From Caulobacter sp. NIBR1757 (GTDB lineage: Bacteria; Pseudomonadota; Alphaproteobacteria; Caulobacterales; Caulobacteraceae), in assembly GCF_027912495.1 (NCBI RefSeq), contig NZ_CP115463.1:3918501-3982500 (forward strand): 64,000 nucleotides of DNA, in the 5' to 3' direction. A model generated the notes under the pieces. It searched no databases. It was not told the DNA's origin and saw nothing but the letters and a program-made list of their open reading frames with translations. Below are positions 33,210-41,324 of this stretch, piece after piece. The number at the start of each line of letters is the position of its first letter. Within the stretch, counting starts at the first letter, position 1. Position numbers and translations under genes: made by a program.

Positions 33210-35330
33210 ATGCGTCAGCTGCTCGATGAAGGACTGGACGAGCTCGCCGTCCACAGTTGCCAGGCCCTGCCGCTGCGCATCCTGGTCACCCTCGGCGTGG
33301 GCGCCATCCTCGGCCTCGTCGTCGCCCCGCCGGTCGCCGCCGCCTGGACCGCCGCCACCCTGGCCTTCGAGGCCTGGAGCTGGTTCGCGACCTGGCCGCA
33401 GTTCAAGGCCCGCACCCGCGGCGGCCGCCCCACCGGCCTCACCCAGCGCGCCAACCACTTCGCCAACCTTGTGGCCATCTCCGGAGCCTGGTTCCTCGCC
33501 GGCGCCCTGTTCTGGACCACCCACACCACGGCCGGCGCCATCTGCGCGGTCACCGTCTGGCTCAGCCTGATCGGCTACGGCCAGGCCTTCTCCTTCCAGT
33601 CGCCGGTCGGCTCGCTGGTCAGCGGCGGCCTGCCCGCCGCCGGCATGCTGATCGTCGCCCTCGCCGCCCCCATCCCGACCGCCAACATGGCCCCGGTCTG
33701 GATGATCCTGGCCATCGCCGTCGGGTTCGGCGCCGCCGGCTTCAAGCAGATGATGACCTCCCGCCGCAGCTTCCAGGAGGCCCAGGACCGCCTCGCCGCC
33801 AGCGAGGCCGGCTACCGCCTCCTCGCCGACAACGTCACCGACGTCATCTCCCGCCACGCCCCCGAGGGCGGCATGACCTACATCTCCCCCTCGGCCCGGC
33901 GCGTCTTCGGCTGGGACCCGGAGGACATCATCGGCAAGGCCCGCGACAACATCCGCCCCGACGACATGCCCCGGCTGATCGGCGCCATCACCACCGCCCG
34001 CCAGACGGGCGAGCCCCAGACCATCGACTACCGCATCATCCATGCCGACGGCCGCGAAATCTGGGTCGAGAGCAGCCTCGCCCCCCTCGAGGACGGCGAG
34101 CTGGTGATGACCTCCCGCGACATCACCGCCCGCAAGGCGCTGGAGCAGGACCTCGTCCTCGCCGCCCGCCGGGCCGAGAGCAGCGGCGCCGCCAAGGCCG
34201 ACTTCCTGGCCAACATGACGCATGAGCTGCGCACCCCGCTGACCGCCATCATCGGCTTCTCCGAGGTGCTCGGCCGCGCCACCGACCTCGCCCCCGACCA
34301 GTCCCGCCACGTCGCCCTGATCCGCGAGGCCAGCGACACCCTGCTGGGCATCGTCAACAGCGTCCTCGATTATTCCAAGCTCGAGGCCGGCGGTCTCGAA
34401 TTCGACCGCCAGCCCTTCGACCCCGCCGTCATGGCCTCTTCCGTCCTCGGCATGGTCGAGCAACAGGCCGCCGCCAAGGGCCTGCGCCTCACCCTCGACG
34501 CCGCCGACGCCGGCGCCAATGCCATGGGGGGCCTGCTCGGCGACGGCCCCCGCCTCGGCCAGGTGCTGCTCAACTTCCTCTCCAACGCGGTGAAGTTCAC
34601 CGCCTGCGGCGGCGTCCACGTCAAGCTGACCCGCAAACCCCGCGGCGAGCTGCAGCGCCTGCGCGTCGAGGTCCGCGACACCGGCCCCGGCATCGCCCCC
34701 GGCAAGATCGCCGCCCTGTTCGAACGCTTCACCCAGGCCGACGCCACCATCTCGCGCCAGTACGGCGGCACGGGCCTGGGCCTGGCCATCGCCCGCCGCA
34801 TCATCGAGGGCATGGACGGCCGCATCAGCGCCTCCAGCCGGCCGGGCCAGGGCTCGACCTTCTGGTTCGAGCTCGACCTCCCCGCCGCCGACCTCGCCCC
34901 GGCCCTGGAGGCCCCCGCCGCCCGCGACCTCGACCGCCCCCTGCGCCTGCTGCTGGTCGAGGACAACCCGGTCAACCGCGAGCTGGTCGCCGCCTTCCTC
35001 GCCCCCTTCGACGTCGAGATCACAGAGGCCCACGACGGCCTTCAGGGCCTGACCGCCGTCCGCGACGGCGCCTTCGACCTGGTGCTGATGGACGTGCAGA
35101 TGCCGGTCATGGACGGCCTGACCGCCACCCGCGCGATCCGCGCCCTGCCCATCCCCCAGCCGCCGATCATCGCCATGACCGCCAACGTCCTGCCCGACCA
35201 GATCCAGCGCTGCCTCGACGCCGGCCTCGACGACCACCTCGGCAAGCCGATCAACACCGCCGCCCTCCTCGCCTGCCTCGACCGCTGGAGCGCCCCGGAC
35301 GCGCGGGCTCAAGCGACCGCCGCCGCCTGA
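33210..35330 (+). CDS. Membrane hybrid histidine kinase with PAS and receiver domains
   Basis: A 706-residue protein. About five or six transmembrane helices fill residues 15-190, followed by a PAS domain (~205-320, SEAGYRLLADNVTDVISRHA). HisKA carries phospho-acceptor His338 in FLANMTHELRTPLTAI. The HATPase has NFLSNAVKFT, DTGPGIAP and YGGTGLGLAI. The C-terminal receiver has Asp628 in VLMDVQMPVMDG and the final KPI lysine. No cognate output regulator is adjacent. It is transcribed away from the virion module, sharing 170 bases of upstream DNA with it. Whether it belongs to the phage element or to inserted host DNA is unclear. Confidence 0.85.
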   Translation: MRQLLDEGLDELAVHSCQALPLRILVTLGVGAILGLVVAPPVAAAWTAATLAFEAWSWFATWPQFKARTRGGRPTGLTQRANHFANLVAISGAWFLAGALFWTTHTTAGAICAVTVWLSLIGYGQAFSFQSPVGSLVSGGLPAAGMLIVALAAPIPTANMAPVWMILAIAVGFGAAGFKQMMTSRRSFQEAQDRLAASEAGYRLLADNVTDVISRHAPEGGMTYISPSARRVFGWDPEDIIGKARDNIRPDDMPRLIGAITTARQTGEPQTIDYRIIHADGREIWVESSLAPLEDGELVMTSRDITARKALEQDLVLAARRAESSGAAKADFLANMTHELRTPLTAIIGFSEVLGRATDLAPDQSRHVALIREASDTLLGIVNSVLDYSKLEAGGLEFDRQPFDPAVMASSVLGMVEQQAAAKGLRLTLDAADAGANAMGGLLGDGPRLGQVLLNFLSNAVKFTACGGVHVKLTRKPRGELQRLRVEVRDTGPGIAPGKIAALFERFTQADATISRQYGGTGLGLAIARRIIEGMDGRISASSRPGQGSTFWFELDLPAADLAPALEAPAARDLDRPLRLLLVEDNPVNRELVAAFLAPFDVEITEAHDGLQGLTAVRDGAFDLVLMDVQMPVMDGLTATRAIRALPIPQPPIIAMTANVLPDQIQRCLDAGLDDHLGKPINTAALLACLDRWSAPDARAQATAAA

Positions 35331-35336
35331 CCCCAT

Positions 35337-35640
35337 CCTCCCCCGTTCACGGGGGAGGGGGACCGCCCGCAAAGCGGGTGGTGGAGGGGGCGAGTGACAG
35401 AGCGCGGCCTATCAGGACCGGGCTCAGAGCAAACGGCCCAAGCCACCGCTGCGGCCTGACTCCATCCTCCCCCGTTCACGGGGGAGGGGGACCGCCCGCG
35501 AAGCGGGTGGTGGAGGGGGCGAGTGACGGAGAGCGGCCCTTCAGGACCGGGCCCGGAGCAAACCCGGATGGGCCCGCGCACGACCCTCGCCCCCTCCACC
35601 GCTTCGCGGTCCCCCTCCCCCGCAACGCGTGGAGGATGTG
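35337..35640. repeat. Tandem and inverted palindromic repeats after the kinase gene
   Basis: Two direct copies, each ~120 bases (35337-35458 and 35463-35580), share CCATCCTCCCCCGTTCACGG, GGGAGGGGGACCGCCCGC, GCGGGTGGTGGAGGGGGCGA and GTGAC. A partial third copy is inverted (35588-35638, CGCCCCCTCCACCGCTTCGC). This is a mobile intergenic repeat family; no gene is seen. Confidence 0.75.
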
Positions 35641-35662
35641 AGCCCCCTCCCCACTCCACCCC

Positions 35663-35830
35663 CGCTCATCCCGGCGAACGCCGGGACCCAGCCGCGTGAT
35701 CTCGATGCCTGAAGGGCGTGCCCCGGGCACGGCTCAGATACCCCCGCCAAAGCCCCCGCCGTGCCTGAAGGCACGAGTCCCAACCGTACGCGCTCAGGCG
35801 GATGGATCCCGGCGTTCGCCGGTATGAGCG
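35663..35830. repeat. Inverted pair of a second intergenic repeat
   Basis: CTCATCCCGGCGAACGCCGG at the left and CCCGGCGTTCGCCGG-TATGAG at the right (one base shorter) are inverted arms enclosing ~120 bases, which hold further short palindromes (GTGCCTGAAGGCAC). It is typical of alphaproteobacterial intergenic mosaics; no coding sequence is seen. Confidence 0.6.
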
Positions 35831-35845
35831 GATCAGGGGGAAAAC

Positions 35846-35876
35846 GAAAAAGGCGCCCACAAGGGGCGCCCTTTCT
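35846..35876 (-). terminator. Terminator of the 36-residue microprotein gene
   Basis: A GGGCGCC-type stem with a short loop. On the minus strand it ends in GGCGCCTTTTTCGTTTT, a good intrinsic terminator ~85 bases after the microprotein stop. Confidence 0.7.
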
Positions 35877-35957
35877 CATCCAACAGTGAGCCCGCGAGCT
35901 CCACCGGACCTCGACCGGGGGGGAGCGGTCAGATCCGGTGGAGGCGCGCGCGGCGGC

Positions 35958-36068
35958 TCAAGCGCCGAACACCCGCGCGGCGGTTTCGAACTGGACGACG
36001 CCCAGGATGGCGACGACGGGCAGCGCCGCGAGAAGCAGGCTGGCCAGGTTGGCGATACGAACGGTCAT
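35958..36068 (-). CDS. Membrane microprotein, 36 residues
   Basis: MTVRIANLASLLLAALPVVA, then ILGVVQFETAARVFGA. A single hydrophobic helix with a short polar tail. The ATG at 36068 has AGAGGGAC eight bases upstream, and an intrinsic terminator follows at 35846. The gene thus has its own start signal and end signal. Similar tiny hydrophobic proteins are common but poorly annotated in Caulobacterales; the function is unknown. It is too short to be called by most gene finders. Confidence 0.5.
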   Translation of the reverse strand: MTVRIANLASLLLAALPVVAILGVVQFETAARVFGA

Positions 36069-36434
36069 TGCAGTAGTCCCTCTGATCTGTGTTGTGCGGC
36101 GCGTCCCTGCGCTGCGGTGATTGGAGGTATACTGAAGGGGAGCTGAAAACGCTTGTTAAGGCTGCGTCATGACGTCGATGTAAGACAATAACGCGGGTGT
36201 AATGAGGTTGCGGGGATGTAATAGGACCAGTTCGACAGGGGTTCTATGATCTTAGTCAGCACGCATTGCGCCACCGAATACCCTGACTGAAACCCGATCG
36301 CACACTGCCAACGAAGCCGATGGGAACGTTAGGGGAACATTTTGCTTTCGTCGGACGTCAGGGCACTGTACCCTACGTCAACCGAATCCAAGTTGCGTCC
36401 TCCCCCAATCACGGATTCAGGTTGGAGACCGCCG
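36069..36434. other. Intergenic stretch without a clear gene
   Basis: The base composition falls sharply here compared with the repeats to the left, marking the left edge of an AT-richer accessory block. The end of this stretch may belong to the next gene if it starts at TTG 36342. I see no hairpin, RNA gene or strong promoter. Confidence 0.4.
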
Positions 36435-37493
36435 ATGAAGGTAGGGTCGAACGTATTTCCTGAGCTTGCGGACCATCGACTAGGTAGGCGCTTCCGAAAA
36501 CGCCCGAGTGACATCGTTATCAGTGATTTCCTCCAGCATGTGTGGAGAACGGGGTTGCCACACACCTGGTCTTCGCTGACTACCACTGTTCATCCTAAGG
36601 GCGAGGCGCCTACGATCCTTAGGGCTTTCAGCATTCCCAAGAGATTGCGCAACGGTCAGACGACGCGCGCGCCCTGCTCCATATGTTCAGATTCAGCACC
36701 GAAGTTCGATCATGGCTATATTGTATTCTGCTCGGACGGATACGTGCGCATCATTGGGCATGACTGTGGTCACGATTTCTTCGGCGACAGCTACGCAAAC
36801 GCGCTCCGAAACCATGAGGAAGAAACCGCCGAAGAGAGCGCACGGCGGCTCTTGTTGGAGCGATTGCCAGATCTTGCACGCACACTTCTGGAGGCGGTCA
36901 CGGTCGCAAAACGCCTGAGAGCGTTGCTGGACTTTAGAGAACGCGCTTTCTCAACTATCACGTTTGCGGCTGTTGCCTCAATGCGGCGCACGCGGATTGG
37001 CGACCAACTCACCGTAGATGTCGAATCTCCCGCCACCGATGACAGGGGCCTTCGGCTAGTCGAGCGCATCAAGGTATCGTCCGTTGGCGGCTTGGACATG
37101 CTCATGCCCCGTTCAGGCGTCCTGGCGGCGCTGATGAAGAGCATCCAGATCGCCTCTCTTCAGTGGACGCCCATGGGCGAAGATCGGCACGAGAGCCTGC
37201 GGGCAATGACCCGCCAAGAAGCGTTTGGCGCCGCCAAGGCTGTTCGTGATCTGGATGTGGCTTTGACTAACGCGCGAGCAACCCACGAGGGCCTTGTTCA
37301 GCTGTTGGCGCCCACAGGCCTTCTAGCAATGGCGCAGTGGGGGCAGCACGGTCAGTGCCCCAAGCCATTCTGGATCGAGATCGTAGGCGATCGAGTTTAC
37401 CTCTCGAAGGGTGTTCGACCCCGTTATTGGGACAGAAGAGCTTTCTTGCCGCTTCCAGGGGACGAGAACTACCAGCTTGTGGTCGTGAAGTAG
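36435..37493 (+). CDS. Unknown protein with a Cys/His cluster
   Basis: A 352-residue soluble protein that I do not recognise. Residues ~85-125 contain a possible zinc site: CSICSDSAPKFDHGYIVFCS followed by HDCGHDF. The next ~80 residues are helical (EEETAEESARRLLLERLPDL). The C-terminus ends in PFWIEIVGDRVYLSKG and an aromatic segment. The start is ATG 36435 (TTGGAG eight bases upstream); TTG 36342 with AGGGGA is an alternative adding 31 residues. Composition is AT-richer than the flanks. It precedes a TIR gene, so it may belong to a defence-type cargo block. Confidence 0.6.
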   Translation: MKVGSNVFPELADHRLGRRFRKRPSDIVISDFLQHVWRTGLPHTWSSLTTTVHPKGEAPTILRAFSIPKRLRNGQTTRAPCSICSDSAPKFDHGYIVFCSDGYVRIIGHDCGHDFFGDSYANALRNHEEETAEESARRLLLERLPDLARTLLEAVTVAKRLRALLDFRERAFSTITFAAVASMRRTRIGDQLTVDVESPATDDRGLRLVERIKVSSVGGLDMLMPRSGVLAALMKSIQIASLQWTPMGEDRHESLRAMTRQEAFGAAKAVRDLDVALTNARATHEGLVQLLAPTGLLAMAQWGQHGQCPKPFWIEIVGDRVYLSKGVRPRYWDRRAFLPLPGDENYQLVVVK

Positions 37494-37537
37494 TCTCCCT
37501 CGCTAGGCGCTCCTCTCTGTTTGGCCGAGCTGAAAGC

Positions 37538-37609
37538 GGGGACACACACCGCCTCCCAGAAGCGCGCAAAGCGCGAGCCGCTGGCTTTGAGAGCCGGAGT
37601 GTGTCCCTG
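37538..37609. repeat. REP-like palindrome between the unknown gene and the TIR gene
   Basis: Outer arms CGGGGACACACACCGCC and GGAGTGTGTCCCTG, with inner hairpin AGCGCGCAAAGCGCG. The GGGGACAC arm recalls the REP elements at 3280 and 4101, but the sequence is not the same. The rest of 37494-37815 holds no convincing gene. Confidence 0.5.
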
Positions 37610-37815
37610 TTTTCGCGGCTTCATGGATGCGCCACTGGCGCTCTGGGTCGGTGGACCGGACGAGCGGACTTGCGAAAGAGGCGCGTCTAGCTCGATGCGC
37701 CAGCAAATGCACTCACATGTTCCCCTTAGGCCGTGGCCCGTTTTACGGAACCCCACTCTCCTCGCAATGCGCGCAAGCGCGCTTATCTGTGGACGAGGAA
37801 GCAGCGAGACCAACG

Positions 37816-38925
37816 ATGAAGCGAGTTCTGACTGTCGGCCTGACCTACACGGGCGAACCCATTGAGGGCGTTGAGATCGAGACGCTCGGCCTATGCAGCT
37901 CCGAGGTGGACCATGAGCGCGCCGCGTACCCGCTCTATGAATACGACACCGTCATCATCAATCCCCAAACCTACAGCCACTTCATCTTCGGCGCCGCCGG
38001 CGAGTTTTCCGATTCCGATTCCGAACTCTACGACCTCAAACGCCAGAACAATTCCTATGACTTGGACAACGCCTTCAACAGCGAAGACCGACGGCAGGAA
38101 CTGAAGGCCGCCATCGAGAAGGGCACAACGGTGGTGTGGTGCCTGGCCCCGCGCAAACATGTGAACTTCTTCGGCTGGCGCGAAACATTGGTGGGGTATT
38201 GCGCGCCGAAACTCGCGAAGTTCGTCACCCAGTCCGGCTTGATGGCGAAGAAGAGTCGCCTGATAGCGGCGTTCGACCTGGACAGCCCCTTCGCGCGCTA
38301 CTTCTCGGTCCTAGCGCGGACGGAGTGGAAGCTCTGCCTGACGGACCCTGGCGAGGGTCTGCGCTCCGTCGCCTCGACGCCGGAAGGCTATAGCTTGGGC
38401 GGTGAGGTTGCGGTCGGCGACGCCAAGGGCTGGCTCATTACGCCACCTACATCGGATGAGGCAGCGCAGCAGCTAGTCCGCGATAGCATCGGCATCGGCA
38501 AGTCCGACACGCGCATGGAAAAGTATCACGGCGTCTTCCTGAGCCACACCAACGCGGACAAACCCTTTGTTCGCAAACTGCGCCAAGATCTGATGGATCG
38601 AGGCGTCGAGCATGTCTGGCTAGACGAAGCCGAGATCCAGATTGGCGACTCCCTGCTCACGAAGATCGACCAAGGCCTGCGCGACACCCGCTTTGTCGCG
38701 GTAGTCCTGTCGCAGAAATCCGTTGGAGCGCCTTGGGTTCAGCAGGAGCTGGAGATCGCCATGAACCGCGAGATCGGCACTGGCGAGGTGGTGGTGCTCC
38801 CGCTGCTGTACGAGAAGTGTGATCTGCCGGGCTTCCTGAAGGGGAAGCTGTATGCGGATTTCACCACGGGAGATGAGTACGAAGCGTCGCTCGGGAAGCT
38901 GCTGCGGCGACTACGCATCGCGTAG
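37816..38925 (+). CDS. TIR-domain protein with unknown N-terminal sensor-like domain
   Basis: A 369-residue soluble protein. The C-terminal TIR domain begins at ~237 (YHGVFLSHTNADKPFVRKLR). It has HVWLDEAEIQIGDSL, VAVVLSQKSVGAPWVQQELE with Glu311 at the NADase position, and EVVVLPLLYEKCDLP. The first ~230 residues (VGLTYTGEPIEGVEIETLGL, then KLAKFVTQSGLMAKKSRLIA) form a domain I cannot name. A fused N-terminal sensor with C-terminal TIR is a common bacterial immune-effector design. ATG 37816 is chosen because the upstream frame runs through the repeat. Composition is moderately AT-rich. Confidence 0.72.
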   Translation: MKRVLTVGLTYTGEPIEGVEIETLGLCSSEVDHERAAYPLYEYDTVIINPQTYSHFIFGAAGEFSDSDSELYDLKRQNNSYDLDNAFNSEDRRQELKAAIEKGTTVVWCLAPRKHVNFFGWRETLVGYCAPKLAKFVTQSGLMAKKSRLIAAFDLDSPFARYFSVLARTEWKLCLTDPGEGLRSVASTPEGYSLGGEVAVGDAKGWLITPPTSDEAAQQLVRDSIGIGKSDTRMEKYHGVFLSHTNADKPFVRKLRQDLMDRGVEHVWLDEAEIQIGDSLLTKIDQGLRDTRFVAVVLSQKSVGAPWVQQELEIAMNREIGTGEVVVLPLLYEKCDLPGFLKGKLYADFTTGDEYEASLGKLLRRLRIA

Positions 38926-39011
38926 AGCGGCGCATCTGATCTAATTTTGCGGTTTTTCGATCAGAATGTTAATGAGTGAAGCCGAAACTGGCCTCCGACA
39001 TGGAGGTCCAC

Positions 39012-39371
39012 ATGAACGCGCTTCTCAATTGGTGTCGCACCCTTCCGGCCCGGCTGGGCGAGGGGTGGGCAGTCGAGGTAACGAAGATAGCTGTCACGGG
39101 CGGCGGCGCGGGCGGGATAGGAACTGCCGCACTTGCTGCTAAACTCAGCCTTGCACACATTATCGGCATTGCAACGACAGCTGCCGGAATTGGATTGCTG
39201 CTGGGCCTTGCGGTGGGGATCGCGATCCGTCGAAGCGATATACAAAGCGCCGAGAAGGTAGAGTTCGAATCCGACGCCGATGGCATGAGAGTAAACTTCG
39301 CAGGTCCGATCAAACGTCTCGCCTATGAGCGCGGGGCCGACGGCGGTGAGAAGCTTGAGCTCGACAGGTGA
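39012..39371 (+). CDS. Small membrane protein, unknown
   Basis: 119 residues from ATG 39012, which has GGAGG six bases upstream; GTG 38976 and ATG 39000 are weaker starts. A glycine/alanine-rich hydrophobic region spans ~30-75 (VTGGGAGGIGTAALAAKL, IIGIATTAAGIGLLLGLAVG), likely two helices. A charged cytoplasmic tail follows. No family is recognised. It lies 86 bases after the TIR gene in the same orientation, and could be a membrane partner, but this is only proximity. Confidence 0.55.
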   Translation: MNALLNWCRTLPARLGEGWAVEVTKIAVTGGGAGGIGTAALAAKLSLAHIIGIATTAAGIGLLLGLAVGIAIRRSDIQSAEKVEFESDADGMRVNFAGPIKRLAYERGADGGEKLELDR

Positions 39372-39380
39372 GGCCGCGTT

Positions 39381-40016
39381 CTATGTGTTTCGATGATTAG
39401 CGCGCCTCTCCAGAAGACCCGCTAATCGACGGACTTCTCGCGCCTCTTGTCCTGGCTTCAAGTGTCTAAGGGCGGCAGCAAACTCGCCCGTTTGAAGTTG
39501 CCGGAGGGCCTGATCGTTTCGCTCCCTCAAAGTCGGAAGCGGCAAGTTCTCCGGCCATACGTGGTTCCTCGACCAGTTTAGTATCGCCCTGTATAGGGGC
39601 GGGTCCAACCGTCCGATGTTCGGCTTGCTAAGCCCCCCGCCGATCCACGGGCCATACACCCGACGAACAAACTCCGGCGGCATTTCGCCGGGATTGCGAT
39701 CTGCCCAGAGGATCGGAGCTTGGCTCGGAAGCGGCGGAATCGTTTCCTTGCTCTCTGCCTGAGACAGTTCTGGAAAAAGCCGCCGCACATGCTCGGAAGC
39801 TCTTACCGTCCCGCCGGTAGGCAGAAGTTGATCCAGCAACTCGAGCCGGTCGGCGACGCTTAGCTCTAGCGGATCAACTGTTGGTTCGTCGCTAATATAG
39901 CCCCGTGCAGCAATCTCTCGAAGCCGGCCAGTGGCAATGCGCAGCCGCTCGGCAGCATCAATTATAGCATTTTCGGGGGTCGATTGACTACCGCTTTTGT
40001 TGAGTTTACGCGGCAT
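39381..40016 (-). CDS. Unknown helical protein
   Basis: A 211-residue protein, MPRKLNKSGSQSTPENAIID, with no signal peptide or membrane segment. It is rich in Leu, Arg, Pro and Glu (DPLELSVADRLELLDQLLPT, RNHVWPENLPLPTLRERNDQ). I do not recognise a family. The gene is convergent with 39012-39371 (stops nine bases apart) and is AT-richer than the phage genes, as are its neighbours. Confidence 0.55.
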   Translation of the reverse strand: MPRKLNKSGSQSTPENAIIDAAERLRIATGRLREIAARGYISDEPTVDPLELSVADRLELLDQLLPTGGTVRASEHVRRLFPELSQAESKETIPPLPSQAPILWADRNPGEMPPEFVRRVYGPWIGGGLSKPNIGRLDPPLYRAILNWSRNHVWPENLPLPTLRERNDQALRQLQTGEFAAALRHLKPGQEAREVRRLAGLLERRANHRNT

Positions 40017-40198
40017 TTTCCGTCCCGACTATTGCCGCACCGCAAGTGTAGAATCTTGGATAAAGCACTTCTTCGGGTCCGCGATCTCGCCTTATCTGCG
40101 AATCAGCACGAATCAACGACTCAGCCGAACCCACCCTTGTTAACCACGTTTTGGAGGAGACGTGAATCCGGCACGTAAGACTTACCGAAACTAAAGTC

Positions 40199-40224
40199 GG
40201 CGGCGGGAGATCACTCCCGCCGCC
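40199..40224 (-). terminator. Hairpin at the end of the 31-residue ORF
   Basis: A perfect 11-bp stem GGCGGCGGGAG, loop ATCA, CTCCCGCCGCC. On the minus strand it is followed by GACTTTAGTTT. It overlaps the last codons of the small ORF ending at 40211 and probably terminates its transcript. Confidence 0.6.
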
Positions 40225-40306
40225 TCACGGCCAAAACCAGCTGAGCGAGTGCTGCGACCCGCGCCGCCAAGGCGCCGATTGCCGAGCTGATATCCGTGCG
40301 TGTCAT
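40211..40306 (-). CDS. Microprotein candidate, 31 residues
   Basis: MTRTDISSAIGALAARVAAL, then AQLVLAVRRRE: an amphipathic, Ala/Leu-rich helix with a basic end. The ATG has a very strong Shine-Dalgarno (AGAGGAGG, five to six bases upstream), and a perfect terminator hairpin overlaps the stop. These signals make translation credible despite the size. A membrane-active toxin-like peptide or a small regulatory protein are both possible. Confidence 0.45.
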   Translation of the reverse strand: MTRTDISSAIGALAARVAALAQLVLAVRRRE

Positions 40307-40855
40307 TAGATCCTCCTCTGTTGGCCGCGCGCGCCATGCGCGACGGTGAAGAGGCGAGACCGCGCCTTGGACGGGACGGAACGGGCTGCATTCCTTGCAA
40401 CGCCACGCGGGCGGAGCTGAACAAGCTGTAGGCGCGAAAGCGATCCGCCTTGTAGGACCAGCTGGATCCGCAAGCTGCCTCAAACCGCTCGTCTTGGGCG
40501 TCGGCCGGAGGAGAAAAAATGGCATCACAGATATCGTCGGATATCTCTAGTGACTGGCGTGAGCCGCCCCTGCGCTCAACTTTCGGTGAAGATCGCTGCC
40601 GGGAGAGCGGCACAACGCGATACTCCGCCAACTACAAGGGAACAGCGCGATATAGCGGAATTCCTCTCGGCGACCATGACGGCCTCTCGCCTGGTAAGAG
40701 CCCCCCTTTACAAGCCACAGAGAGCGCGCCCTCATACTCCTTGTTCGGCCCTGCATACGAACGCCATGACATTCTTGAATGGCGAGGTGTGTCCAGTGGA
40801 TCGCGAACGCGTCCCCTAACTACAGAAGCCCCTAACCACGCTCCGTGGACCAGGA
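40307..40855. other. Stretch without a convincing gene
   Basis: Open frames exist (for example 40519-41076 on the plus strand), but their translations are low-complexity mixes without protein-like pattern and overlap the better-supported ORF at 40856. I see no RNA gene. The region may be decayed DNA at the edge of the accessory block. Confidence 0.4.
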
Positions 40856-41056
40856 GTGCCGGCGCAGTCACTTCTCTGGCTGGCCGTCGGGGTCACCGCT
40901 TTCGCCGGCTTGGCCACCATCGCGATGGCATCCGTCTGGGCCCAGCCCACGGACATGCAGCAGCAGGCCTATGCCGCCATGGACTCTGCCTGGACGATGG
41001 GATTTGGCGCGATCATCGGCCTTCTGAGCACATTGAGAGACGGTCGGCGGCGGTGA
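40856..41056 (+). CDS. Small two-helix membrane protein
   Basis: 66 residues from GTG 40856. Two hydrophobic helices (SLLWLAVGVTAFAGLATIAM and AWTMGFGAIIGLLS) are separated by a polar loop (AQPTDMQQQAYAAMDS), with a basic end (LRDGRRR). The translation is clean and protein-like. It has GGA directly before the start, too close for an ideal ribosome-binding site, so the start is uncertain. Function is unknown. Confidence 0.5.
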   Translation: MPAQSLLWLAVGVTAFAGLATIAMASVWAQPTDMQQQAYAAMDSAWTMGFGAIIGLLSTLRDGRRR

Positions 41057-41119
41057 AGAAGTGTTGGAGTGATTAATTCCGACGTTTGTTTTGATGAATA
41101 CACCAAATAGCTGCAGAAT

Positions 41120-41160
41120 TGCGGTTCCGCCGCCATCTCCTCCATGGAGGCGGAACCGCA
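41120..41160. repeat. Perfect 12-bp inverted repeat
   Basis: TGCGGTTCCGCC and GGCGGAACCGCA separated by 17 bases. It lacks a U-tract on either side. It could be a transcription end for the gene at 40856 or a protein-binding palindrome. Confidence 0.5.
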
Positions 41161-41324
41161 GGCGTCGCTGAGGGCAAGCATGAGGTCACTCCGGCTGAGG
41201 CAATTTGCTCTTTTTTGTCCGATCCAGAGTCAGCCGCCTTCGACCCTCCGACTGAGGGCTTCCTCAGCCCGTCGCCCTCCCCGCCAGACCCGCTATACTG
41301 CCGCCTTCGGTGAAGGAGCCTCCG

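Noticed and set aside
33051..35372. 773-codon minus-strand frame across the hybrid kinase
   Set aside because: Gly/Val/Glu-rich shadow; the plus strand encodes a full kinase with all catalytic motifs.
40519..41076. 185-codon plus-strand frame
   Set aside because: It has no protein-like pattern and overlaps the cleaner membrane-protein frame at 40856.
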